Shown: positions 1 through 9,300 of the stretch, in pieces
Numbering within the stretch: position 1 is the stretch's first letter
Layout: the number at the start of each line of letters is the position of its first letter
From: Conus ventricosus
Taxonomy: Eukaryota; Mollusca; Gastropoda; Neogastropoda; Conidae
Assembly: GCA_018398815.1 (NCBI GenBank)
Contig: CM031616.1
Span: 30,294,652 to 30,313,091, forward strand
Length of the DNA: 18,440 nucleotides
Direction of reading: 5' to 3'
Notes under the pieces: model-generated
Told to the model about the DNA's origin: nothing
What the model saw: the letters and a program-made list of their open reading frames with translations, nothing else
The model's database searches: none
Position numbers and translations under genes: made by a program

Positions 1-123
1 CGTCAGCACCGCAATATATGTGGATCCTTCGTCCACGTCTACATCACTTTTATGGCGAAGCGGGCCAGGGAGAAGGCGGCCATTGCGATCGCCATGCCGA
101 CATCACGAACAAGGAAGGACGGT

Positions 124-207
124 GCAACGCTTGTCCTGCTTCTCACGTTAATGTTCTGGGGCGGACTCCTTCTACGCTGTGGCGATGTGGAGCGAAACCC
201 CGGACCC
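124..207 (+). other. hydrophobic leader fused to a 2A-like ribosome-skipping motif
   Basis: Codons 25-52 of the ORF starting at 52 encode a Leu-rich hydrophobic stretch (LVLLLTLMFWGGLLLRC) running directly into GDVERNPGP (181-207). This matches the 2A consensus D-(V/I)-E-x-N-P-G-P at every fixed position. In known 2As the ribosome skips the Gly-Pro bond, here residues 51/52, releasing the upstream peptide. In invertebrate LINEs and some host proteins the sequence upstream of 2A can also act as a signal peptide, so skipping would decide whether the downstream protein keeps it. Seen: motif, hydrophobicity and start-proximal position. Inferred: activity and dual targeting in this copy. Confidence 0.85.
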
Positions 208-835
208 AGGGCGGACAGCGTGAAGCAGACCCGGCTCGGCAGCTCAGGACGCAGCACCAGTGTGGACAAGGCTGGCGCTTCGTCGGCGGACAGCGGGCAG
301 ACGGCACCCACTTCTCCTCAACAGCCCACCAATGCTGACATCATGGGTGTGTTGGCCTCTATGAACTGTACCTTCAAGGAAATTCACCGACACTGAGAGG
401 TGTGTCAGGGAAATAACCAGTTCGCTGCACTGCAACATGGTTTGAAGGATCTGAGGGAAGACGTGGATTTTTTAAAAGAAGAACTCTGATCTCACTGCTA
501 GACTTGAACAATTAGAAAGAAAGGCTGATTTAGAGGGAAGATCAAAACGAAATAATCTGATTCTCTATGGCATCCTGAGAGATCAAAATAAAACTAGCGA
601 AGAATGTGAAGGTAAAATACATGACCTTTTAATTGATACGTTTGATTTGACACGGGACATTGAGTTCGATCGGGTACATAGTTTAAATAACAAACCTGAT
701 TCACCCATCATCGCTCTATGTTCATTTTACAAAGATAAAACTAAAATCTTAAGAGCAAAGAGAAAATTAAAAGGGAGTAATATCTTTGTGGGAGAGGATT
801 TCTTCTCTCGCGATAGGGAAATAAAGCGTGGCCTT

Positions 836-873
836 CCCCCCCCCCCCCCCCCCCCCCCCACCCCCGACCCCCC
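836..873 (+). repeat. poly(C) run inside ORF1
   Basis: Twenty-four consecutive C, then A, five C, GA and six C. It sits between the RRM end (DREIKRGL) and the CTD (KKARSEGN), where related ORF1 proteins usually have a Leu/Pro/Phe segment, so a short CCC proline stretch probably expanded. The reading frame differs on either side. The length may be unreliable in sequencing. Confidence 0.9.
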
Positions 874-982
874 TGAAAAAAGCAAGGTCAGAAGGCAACA
901 GAGCGGCGATGACCTTTGATCATCTCCTCATTGACGGGAAAAAGTACTCGACGACCAAAGCAGATTAGTTGAATCCAGATAA

Positions 983-1050
983 GGGGGGGGGGGGGGGGGG
1001 GGGGGAGGGGGGGGGGGGGGGAGGGGGGAGGGGGGAGGGGGAGGGGGGGG
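983..1050 (+). repeat. poly(G) tract with A interruptions
   Basis: About 68 bases of almost pure G with single A interruptions, at the end of the ORF1 CTD and before the endonuclease leader. It has strong G-quadruplex potential on the + strand. It obscures the ORF1/ORF2 junction. Confidence 0.95.
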
Positions 1051-2510
1051 ATTGGCCGGCCACTTGATGAAAATCTGACCTACACTTGTGTGACAAGAGA
1101 AGGTACTCACAAAAACACTACCCCGGTAAAATCGCCTGTCACTTGTGGCAGTGTCAACGGTGAACCGGTTTTTTTTTTTGTGGGTCAGAGAGGTGAGTCC
1201 GGACAAACTGTGAAAAACACGTGCAAAGCACTGAACGGCACAGCGTGTACAAATGTGAAGAAACGTTTTTCTTTTCTGTCGTGGAATGTGAATGGCTTAT
1301 TTTCTAAACTTACCGGCTGTGATTTTATGTCGTTTATTTACGAGTTTGATTTTATATGTTTAACTGAAACATTCAGCCCTGATATGGCCCTTTGCGGTCG
1401 GCTGGGCTATAAGCAACATTATCTTATCCTAACTGAAACATTTATGGACGAATGTCGTGCTGATGTGTTTGTTGGATATGAAGAATTTAGTTAATCTGCA
1501 GTTAGATTTTCTAAACAAGGGAGGCGATCAGGCGGGGTGATTTGTTTATGTTGAAAAGAATTGTCTCCCTTAGTTAAAATCATCGACGTTAAATCATTGA
1601 AACTTTTGTGCGTTCTTGATCGATAAAAAAATATTTGGAACATATAAAGATGTTCTATACTTTTATCCCTATATACCCCCAGAAGGTTCACCTTTTTATG
1701 CCCATTTTGATGTGGATAATGGTATTAATTTACCAGAAGAATGTCTTGCTGATTTATTGTTACCTGGGGATATTTATGTTATAATAAATGGTGACCTCAA
1801 TAGCAGAACCTCTAACATTTCACAAGACATATCTGTGAACGATGTTCTTGATGCACTGCCGTAGATCTGTGCATTCTTAATAGTGTGTGTAAAGGTGACA
1901 TTGAAGGTCGCTAAACATACATTTCTGATACTGGTTCCAGTGTTGTCGATTATTTCATATTTTCTAAAATAAAATTAAAAGAAAAACAACGTTTTGCTCT
2001 TTTGTATGACTCATGTATGCTTAATATTTTAGAACGCATAGATTCTGACCACTTACCTGTATCGCTTTCTGTTGCTTTTCCTAATGAAAATGCTGTACAT
2101 GCCAGTAACAAGATAGAGAACATGTTATAGAAAAACTCATCTGGAATGTGAACACGCTAGTTTGTTTCGTAGTACATTATGTAGTGATGGAATTCGTACA
2201 AAGATAGATGCCGCTATAACTTTATTAGATGTGGATATAAATCATGCGCTAAACATGTTTAATGATGGCATGAAAGAAAGTTTATTAATAGTAACAAAGT
2301 ATCTGTGACTGGTTTGATAAAGAATGTGATGATAGTAAAAGAAAAACCAGGAGGTTACTTCGTATCAGTCGCCGCACTTTAAAGGCCCAGGACAAACATT
2401 TTTAATCAGTTGCAAGCCGAGAGTATAAACATTTATTAGGAAGAAAAGAGAAAGACTTCAATAATTCTTTAGTCAAAAACTAAGCTATCATAATCATCAG
2501 AGAAAAGTTT

Positions 2511-2513
<3 letters not shown>
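1051..2513 (+). pseudogene. LINE ORF2 fragment: AP-like endonuclease and pre-RT linker
   Basis: The endonuclease/exonuclease/phosphatase fold is clear. FSFLSWNVNGLFSKL holds the metal-binding Asn (1279-1299), FICLTETF the catalytic Glu (LTETF 1360-1374), VFVGYEEF and SGGVICL follow, then VIINGDLNSRTS with the Asp/Asn pair (1787-1810), SSVVDYFIFS, and finally SDHLPVSLSV with the catalytic Asp-His (from 2044). After it come DAAITLLDVDINHALNMFND, WFDKECDDSKRKTRRLLR and EYKHLLGRKEKDFNNSL, the usual linker to RT. The protein would nick target DNA to prime reverse transcription. It is broken by TAA at 1492, TGA near 1552, a shift near 1612, TAG at 1862 with a shift, TAA near 1911 and more after 2110. 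No RT motif occurs before the (GA)n array. The frame is open upstream from about 1052 to 1270 but that stretch is not recognisable. Confidence 0.9.
1361..1442 (+). mobile_element. small insertion with 13-bp direct repeats in the endonuclease, possible SINE 3' fragment
   Basis: The 13-mer taactgaaacatt occurs at 1361-1373 and again at 1430-1442. The spacing is 69 bp, so 23 codons were added in frame and the catalytic LTETF is duplicated. The canonical continuation (LTETFMDECRADVF) belongs to the second copy, so the first copy plus the 56-bp core (1374-1429) is the insert. The core contains ctgatatggccctttgcgg and cggctgggctataagcaac, which resembles, from memory, the 3' end of tRNA-derived SINEs in molluscs. 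Seen: direct repeats and insertion. Inferred: SINE identity and target-site duplication. A local tandem duplication is a less likely alternative because the core does not resemble the flanks. Confidence 0.5.
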
Positions 2514-2586
<73 letters not shown>

Positions 2587-2602
2587 CGCACACACACACA
2601 CA

Positions 2603-2652
<50 letters not shown>

Positions 2653-2688
2653 CCGTGCGCGCGTGCGCGCACGCACGCACTCACGCAC

Positions 2689-2744
<56 letters not shown>
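2514..2744 (+). repeat. compound (GA)n-(CA)n microsatellite with a CG/CA-alternating core
   Basis: (GA)n runs 2514-2586 and (CA)n runs 2587-2744. The middle (about 2650-2690) is alternating purine/pyrimidine rich in CG and CA (cgtgcgcgcgtgcgcgcacg), a candidate Z-DNA segment. It abuts the broken LINE on its left. Confidence 0.97.
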
Positions 2745-2746
<2 letters not shown>

Positions 2747-2905
2747 CTCTGTTGATTGCTCTGTGTGGTGCATGATAACTTTTCAGCTGTGCATTTTCCC
2801 CTCTACTTTTCACAATATGTTAACAATATTTCACTGTGTAAAATCTCCACGCACAGTCTTTTGTTCTGCGTACATGTAAGCTCTCTTATTACCTGAATAA
2901 ATTAT

Positions 2906-2906
<1 letters not shown>

Positions 2907-2937
<31 letters not shown>

Positions 2938-2940
2938 GGG
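2907..2940 (+). repeat. poly(G) run
   Basis: Thirty consecutive G followed by AGGG; an isolated homopolymer in spacer DNA with G-quadruplex potential. Confidence 0.95.
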
Positions 2941-3299
2941 ATCCTGTTGGCGGCATCGTCATAAAAGCCATCTGCCAGGACTAGACATGCATACAGGGCT
3001 ACTGCAGCAACATTATTTTACTCTCATCTCTTGCGTCTTTGTTTGTCCGTCATCTGCAGCAACCACCAAGGTACGTTTTCGCTTTGTTCCTCTTTGTCAC
3101 TTCTGTACTTCTGCTATTTCTGAAGCTCAAAAGCCACAAGTCAAGACGGCTTTTTTTCTTACAACAGCTGCTGTAAATCATGGTTTTGATGTTCACTGAC
3201 AGACTGTTTTCAGTGTTTGCTGACTTATTCACATTAAACCAAGGAATCAAATCGACACGAAAAGGCTGCTGAGTCAAAGAAAGAAATCAACAAATGCGT

Positions 3300-3321
3300 G
3301 GGGGGGGGGGGGGGGGGGGGG
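3300..3321 (+). repeat. poly(G) run
   Basis: About 22 consecutive G, followed by a purine-rich (G/A) segment up to about 3390. Confidence 0.95.
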
Positions 3322-3850
3322 AGAAAGAGTGGGGGAAAATTGGAGGCAGGAGGACCCACAAAAAAAGGGGGGAAAAAAAAAGAAAGCGCGAATCAAGACA
3401 CTGAATGCTTATGTTGATTGTTGTAAAATGATGCTTTAAACTCTGATGCATTCAGATTATCGAAAAATAAGCTTCATCTACCATAAAAGACAGCAAATTG
3501 GTCAACAGCTAAACATTTACTATCAAATGATCTGTGTCTGATCATTTGAGACACATTATCTCATCACTATGGGGGGTAGTGTAGCGGTTTGTGCAGAAAC
3601 GACGGGATACAATGGACTGAGTCACTGCTTTCCTTACTATTTGGTGCCATTACCTGTCCTGTCTGTTTGCAATCAATCGACCCACGTCAGGGGTATTAGG
3701 GTTTAAAGAAGAGTGACTTCTAGGGCGTTCATTTGGAAGGAAGCCTAAAGAGCAAAAGAGGCGTTGCAAGATTGCCAAAACGAATGGACCAAATACGTTT
3801 AAAAAACAGGGAACAATGCGTTTTGTCCCGCTGGCCTTCCTCTGGAGGGA

Positions 3851-3906
3851 CACACAACACACACCACACACACACACACACACACAACACACACACACAC
3901 ACACAA
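3851..3906 (+). repeat. interrupted (CA)n microsatellite
   Basis: About 56 bp of CA dinucleotides interrupted three times by an extra A or C (acaac, accac). Confidence 0.95.
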
Positions 3907-5148
3907 AGATACCGAGACTTCTTTTCGCTGTCCGTTTGGTTGAAAGCTATGTGTTCTTGCTGGCGTAAAAAGATAGGTGTGGAACTAAAGAGATATGGAC
4001 GGGGGAGGGGGGAGGGAGGATGAATATTTAATAGTAGAAGAGTTCTAGCGCATGGGATGCAACTTAGACAGAGACAGAAAGGATGCCTACAGTGAAGTAA
4101 CACTGGCGACACGTCATGGATGGTCCTTGCTCCCTCGGGGCGCAAGGGCCTAGGAGAGAATATGATAGAAATCTTACCGTTCGTGAAAGGCTAAGGAGTA
4201 CAGGACTGATGATTATCGCGACGGCAAAAGCCTCAAGTGTACGAACGAGAATCTGACTACGTGCTTGATATCTTACCACGTTTGCCAGTTCGTAGAGTCA
4301 TGCCTGTATGTGCAGCATCGTGGGCTTTCCATATTGAATAGCTTCAGGAAGGAAATCTTCCAGACCCCAAACAAGGGATAAATTTTGTAGTCATACTGTG
4401 TCGTGCTACGAGTCCAATGCCGCCAACAACTGCTTCAAGTTCTCAAATAAAAAAGCGTTGTATGGTTTACTGCAATGATTTGTCATGATTTTTCCCACCC
4501 AAAAATCATTTCACAGAAGCGAAGTGGTTCTGGATGGGCTACTTGAATGACTGGAATGGCTGAGTAGTCGCCTTATGGCTTGTTGCAAATTGCTGACAAG
4601 CAAGGCGATTCCTGTTTAGTTCTGACTGCCTTGGCGTCCCTAGGGGCTCTGTTACTTCCTTTAGATTTTCCTTACCATGTCAAATAACGAAAAAAGGGCA
4701 CTGGTTGGAAAATGAGGTGTTCTTGCTGATGGTTCTGTGGACGAAGACGTATAATAAAGATGAGGAAAGCGTGTAGAAAGGCTTAAAGAGGCTTTCAAGA
4801 CCGGCCGAAACATTGATACTTGTGATTGGTGTTGATCTGTGTGTGATTTCGATAATGTCGCGTTGTAGGAAAAAACACTGTTGGAATCCATACCGCTTAT
4901 CGTTGATGTGGTGCGGGGATAATACAGGATTTTTCTTAACATTTTATGGAAGTCCTGTTTTCGATTTCAGAATTTTATGAGGTTGATTAAAGATGACAGC
5001 GATGATAAGGATATACTGGTGATTTTTTTTTTCTTCAGATGCGTACTGCAGTTTTGACAATATACTGTCTATGCTGTCAGCGGATTTTGGTGGCTTGATT
5101 CACTTTGACCAGGTGCATGCATGTCTCGCTTTTGACTTTTTTCTTTAG
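3907..5148. other. unassigned spacer
   Basis: Mixed-composition sequence with no recognisable coding region on either strand; the longest open frames (71-93 codons, minus strand) show no family motif. It includes a short G-rich patch (3999-4020) and a segment at 4782-4811 ending in accggccgaaac that faintly recalls the hammerhead-like terminal region of Penelope-type elements. Confidence 0.55.
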
Positions 5149-5281
5149 TCTTCTTCTTCTTCTTCTCTTCTTCTTCTTCTTCTTCTTCTTCTTCCTCTTC
5201 CTTCCCTCTTCTCTGCCTAACCGGTTCTCTCGCTGTTCTCCGATCTGTCTGTTGATCCTATCCACCTTCACCTCTCCTCTC

Positions 5282-5332
<51 letters not shown>

Positions 5333-5349
5333 TCATCTCTCTCTCTTCA
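5149..5349 (+). repeat. pyrimidine tract: (TTC)n then (CT)n
   Basis: (CTT)n from about 5149 to 5204, a mixed C/T stretch, then (CT)n at about 5274-5349. Almost pure polypyrimidine in two blocks, with H-DNA potential. Confidence 0.93.
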
Positions 5350-5848
5350 TAGCATCCGCTTCTTTATCCACCTACTCTCTTTATCTATCTTGTGGCTTTC
5401 AGTCTGATTTGTATCCTTGCATATTTTACTGAAGTGTTGCGTAACATTTTTTTTCTTTGTACATGTTATTTCATTTGATTGTTAAGGATTGATATAACAT
5501 GGTATTGCCATTTTTAAGGGGTGAAGCGTTGCTGATATATTATTACGCAGCTCTCTTCCTAACTTGCATGATTTGATTTTTGATACGATTTCCCTTCTTT
5601 TTCATTATATCTTATCGTTTGTGATATAACAATTTTTGGTTTGCGTTCTTCTTCTTCTTCTGCTTCTGCTTCTTCTGCTGCTTCTCTCTCTCTCTCTCTT
5701 ATCTCTATCTCTCTCTCCTCTCTCATCTCCTCTCTATCTCTCTCTTCCCTCCCTCCCTATTCTCTCCTCTGCTTCCGTATCACTGCCTATCGATAGTTCC
5801 AATTGACGGGTGGTGTTTGTATTGAAATCGAGTTCACATGTTCACAAG
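5350..5848. other. spacer with a second (TTC)n/(CT)n tract
   Basis: T-rich spacer with no gene. A second pyrimidine-rich block at about 5646-5774, starting as TTC/TGC triplets and continuing as CT repeats, mirrors the composition of the block 300 bp upstream. This is the left flank of the minus-strand LINE. Confidence 0.6.
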
Positions 5849-5855
5849 TTTTTTT

Positions 5856-5894
<39 letters not shown>
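5849..5894 (-). repeat. poly(A) tail of the minus-strand LINE (poly(T) on + strand)
   Basis: Forty-six bases of T with one G near the left edge. Its place directly after the 3' UTR of the minus-strand ORF2 marks it as the retrotransposon tail and fixes the 3' end of the element. Confidence 0.85.
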
Positions 5895-5898
<4 letters not shown>

Positions 5899-6379
5899 GG
5901 CACACCATATATAGATAGTATTTCACTGGACTAAACAGCGACTTATTTACATAACATCAAACTAAGTCATGTTACATGTCAGACTTAGTGTCCTCATAAA
6001 GACATCATGGACATTTAGCGAATGTAAGTTACATAATAATATTTCAGTTATTGTTCTCTCTTTGATGCCCAAGGTCACGGTCCAACACGCAATATAGAAG
6101 GAAATTATATTCTATGCATTATTAAAATTATTCTTGTAGTTAGTGGTATTTAGGTAACCATTGTGGCACCGTATTCAGATAATTCAGTCTCTTCGAGTAC
6201 TTGTGTTTCTCCGTTTTATGTCATTAGCCTAATGCCTTTAGACAACTATTATTAGGTTGGTGTTCTGCATCTTATTTTTCTCATTTGTCTATATGAAATA
6301 TTTTCCCATTTAAAAATGATTAAGTCTAACTATATCTGTGTTTGCTTGCTCAGCAGTGCCAAACTATTTTAGCTCTACA

Positions 6380-9300
6380 TTAAATGACTATCTTTCTCAG
6401 TGGGAACACTTACTTTTTAGTGTATTTTTCTAAGTTGTTTCAGTAAGTTATGTGCAAATGCACATCTCCCACAAGTAGTGATAATCGAATCTTTCTCTCT
6501 ATTTCTGAAGTTACTCCAATGTATCTATCCACAAACCTCGCCATTCTTTGCAAAATAATGTTGGTTCTAAAATTCTGTGAATATTTTAAGCTGGAACCAT
6601 TTCAGTTTTAGTCTCTTTTCATTTTTCTTATTTCTTTTTAGTAAGTACAGTCCAATTTATTGGTATATTAAGCGCTGTTCCCATTTCATAAAAGAGCTGT
6701 TGTTTAAAACATCAAATGTCTCTCGATCATAATATCATAGTGAGGCGTGCCCCGTAGTGGCGCTACAAATTTTTTGTTAACGCTATTGTTCTGTCTTTAA
6801 TGGGATTACTGTCGAGTTTTATTGACATTTTCTTCGCATTGTCTTTTATTGATTGTACGCCACAATTCCTTATGGACATTTAGAAATTTGCCTCAGATCC
6901 CTGCTTCTAACGACAGTGTGTGACGGCTAATTATGTTACATCGTCGTCAAGTATATGTTTAACTCAAAAATATTTTGTTCTTCATCCTTTTCTTGTAAAA
7001 AGATTAGGTTTATTTCCCACTTTTGAATACTTTCGTTACAAAACAAATAGGTTCAATAGCTTGATCTGTGGTTTTTTTTTTATTCTGCTCGGTTGCAAAA
7101 AAAATTATATGCCTGAAAAAAAACTTCTCTCCCGCATTTATTATTTATTTTGCTTTGTCAAATCGATCTGGTAATATGAATTCAAGGAGCATCGATTTCA
7201 GGACATAGAATGGAGTACGGTTTTCAGTTACAATTTTGCACGTTCTTTCTTTCCTTAATACATAGGTGATTTTTAAGGCTTGGATAGATATCTTAAGATT
7301 AGCGTTTCCTTGCCCTCCTTTCCAAATATTTCTGCACCAGAATATTTCTTTTATTTTTATCATTTTTGTTGTTCCAAAACAAACTTGGAAAACATATTTT
7401 GCAAACAGATCCTATATGTGTGTCTGGAGACGGTTGGGCTAGGAGGGGGGCATCACAAATTATAAAGTTTTGATATGCACTTTTGATTTTAGCACACTGC
7501 TTTTCCGACCTAGAGGTGTGTATTACCTCTTTTTGACCATATTTTTAAATAAGTTTTTTAAACGTCTAAAATTTTATCTGTCACATTGATTGAGTCATAT
7601 TTGTCAGTTATTCGTAAACCTCACCCCTAGGATTTTAAAGGGTTCACATTCCTTTTTATATAATAGGTAAGCTACGGTGTTCGACGATTTCTTTTTTATA
7701 ATCCCTATACCAATCTTTAATCGTTTTTGTTCTTAGTGTTCATTTTAAGTCCAGATATTTTGTCAAAATTCCGATTAGAGATTCGTGAACACAACTTTTC
7801 CAGATGATTTCTTATCGCTTAGTGTGTAGGTGGTGTCATCTGCAATCTGATTTGTTCTGGTAGTCTGTTTTTTTTTTTTTTTCATGGCCTTTATACATCT
7901 TGATCTTCCGTATTTTGTTTGCTAGTTTTTCGGCACATAGGCACATGAAAACAAACAAATAGGGTGATATAGGATCTCACTTGTCGGCAATCCTCTTACG
8001 AATAGATTATTACTGAAGAAACCCTTTCCAGTTCACTATAAATTAGCAGACCTTATCTTTTCAGTATAAAAGATAATTTCCAATTGCGGTATTCACTTTT
8101 CGTACCCGTTTAGCTCGTTGAACCTCTATCATGGATGACCAGTCAACAGAGTCAAATGTGCTTTTTCGAATATCGACAGATACTAATAATCCAGGCAAGC
8201 GGTTCACTCTAAAATAGTGATATTACTTCATATATGGTTATTAAACGTCTCTCCTATGGATCTACGGAATGAAAACCTGACTGGTCATCATTGTGGATTG
8301 GGGTAGATTTGATCAGATTTTATTTACCTGCAATAAGGCAGAAGCCAATTTTATTAGTAACATTTAGAAGTGTAAATTGGTCTCCAGTTCTTTAATGATT
8401 CTCGCATGGCTTATCTCCCTTTTGGTAAACAAATTTATTTTACCTTCTTTTTGTGTTTATATACCATTTCGACTTTATTGTATCCAGAGTATAATGAACG
8501 GATCAACAAAATCCCCCAATTGTCTCCATAAAAGAATTTTTAAAAACATTTTCTGTCATACATCTGTCCAGGTCTTTTATTATTTCTCCATGTTTTTTAA
8601 TGACTATATTAGCTTCCTTCTAAGGTAATGGTCCCTCCCTATTCTCATCGGTTGCTGCTTGAGTTAGTTTGAGGTAGATTATTGGCATATTTTTTCTTTT
8701 TACATAATATCTTTTACTTTATTCTCTGCATTTATATGTTTTATTTAGTTTCTTGTTCTTTATCATAAGGTCCGTTTTGTTAAAGTAGTTCCTTTGTTCG
8801 TGACTAGTTTGAGCATTCTTTTTGCTTACAAAGTTTCTTTTTTCCAGTGAGCAGAAGTATTTGTATTTACTTTTTCCCCCGTGTGTCAGCCACCATCTTG
8901 CCCTGGACCTTTCTAGTATTCCTTCCATCTTTGTTTTCCTAATCTCAGTCTATTCTTCTTTTTTTTTTGCAGGGTTTGCCACGTCCGCTTCCATTAAGGA
9001 GTTGTTGCTTCCAAAGCTAGAATTTCTTTTTCAATGTGTTTTTGTTTTTCATTTATGGTTTTGAATTTTAGGATGCTAAGTGTTTATTTGTTTCTGCTCT
9101 TATTTCCATAATCAGAGTATCTAAGATATCTGGTCTGATTCTGAGAACTGATTTGAATGTTTGGGATTTTATCATAGAGAAATTTCTACTGCTATGGTAG
9201 CTAGCGCATATTGTTCCTTAAATTTCTTAATCTTTTTCATGAATTAGGTCTACATATATCTTATCTCTCATAAGTGCAAGCTGTTTTATAATTTTCCAAA

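Larger units (their letters stand above)
52..1050 (+). pseudogene. LINE ORF1 (2A leader, coiled coil, RRM, CTD), broken
   Basis: ATG at 52 opens 114 codons to TGA at 394, and the same frame continues to TGA at 487 with a heptad-like stretch (LKDLREDVDFLKEEL). A one-base shift then gives RLEQLERKADLEGRSKRNNL, the coiled-coil end and RRM entry typical of Transposase_22-type ORF1p, followed by FDRVHSL, IIALCSFYKDK and RAKRKLKGSNIFVGEDF. The C-terminal domain resumes after a poly(C) run as KKARSEGNRAAMTFDHLLID and GKKYSTTKAD, then ends in a poly(G) run. Family role: a nucleic-acid chaperone binding the element's RNA. Residues 1-24 are basic/alanine-rich; 25-41 are hydrophobic; 44-52 are the 2A-like motif. 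It is non-functional as read here. ORF1 identity is firm; whether ORF1 and the endonuclease were once one polyprotein is unclear because the G run hides the junction. Confidence 0.85.
1..2513 (+). mobile_element. 5' portion of a 2A-bearing APE-type non-LTR retrotransposon
   Basis: A degraded LINE reads left to right: leader with 2A-like motif, ORF1 (coiled coil, RRM, CTD), endonuclease, then the Trp/Arg/Lys-rich linker that precedes RT. It breaks off at about 2513, where a (GA)n array begins, so the RT palm and everything 3' of it are missing here. The left edge may run past the window. Reading is interrupted by a few stops (394, 487, 1492, about 1552, about 1911) and frameshifts (about 487, 1612 and 1862), yet the amino-acid signal stays strong in stretches, suggesting a fairly young dead copy or an indel-prone sequence. 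2A-like motifs at this position are known from CR1/L2/Rex1-type LINEs of invertebrates; the exact clade cannot be fixed without the RT. Confidence 0.85.
2745..3850. other. unassigned spacer with two poly(G) runs
   Basis: I see no gene. The region holds poly(G) at 2907-2940 and 3300-3321, an A/G-rich stretch to about 3390, and otherwise mixed sequence. Open frames of 70-84 codons on both strands show no recognisable family. A sequence at 3566-3588 (gggtagtgtagcggtttgtg) is reminiscent of a tRNA A-box or a tRNA-derived SINE head, but no B-box follows at the normal distance. Confidence 0.6.

Noticed and set aside
18..338. Alternative 106-codon plus-strand frame overlapping the ORF1 leader
   Set aside because: The frame starting at 52 carries the 2A motif and continues into ORF1; the other is an overlap without motifs.
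3566..3690. tRNA A-box-like sequence gggtagtgtagcggtttgtg
   Set aside because: No B-box at normal spacing, no cloverleaf, no recognisable SINE body.
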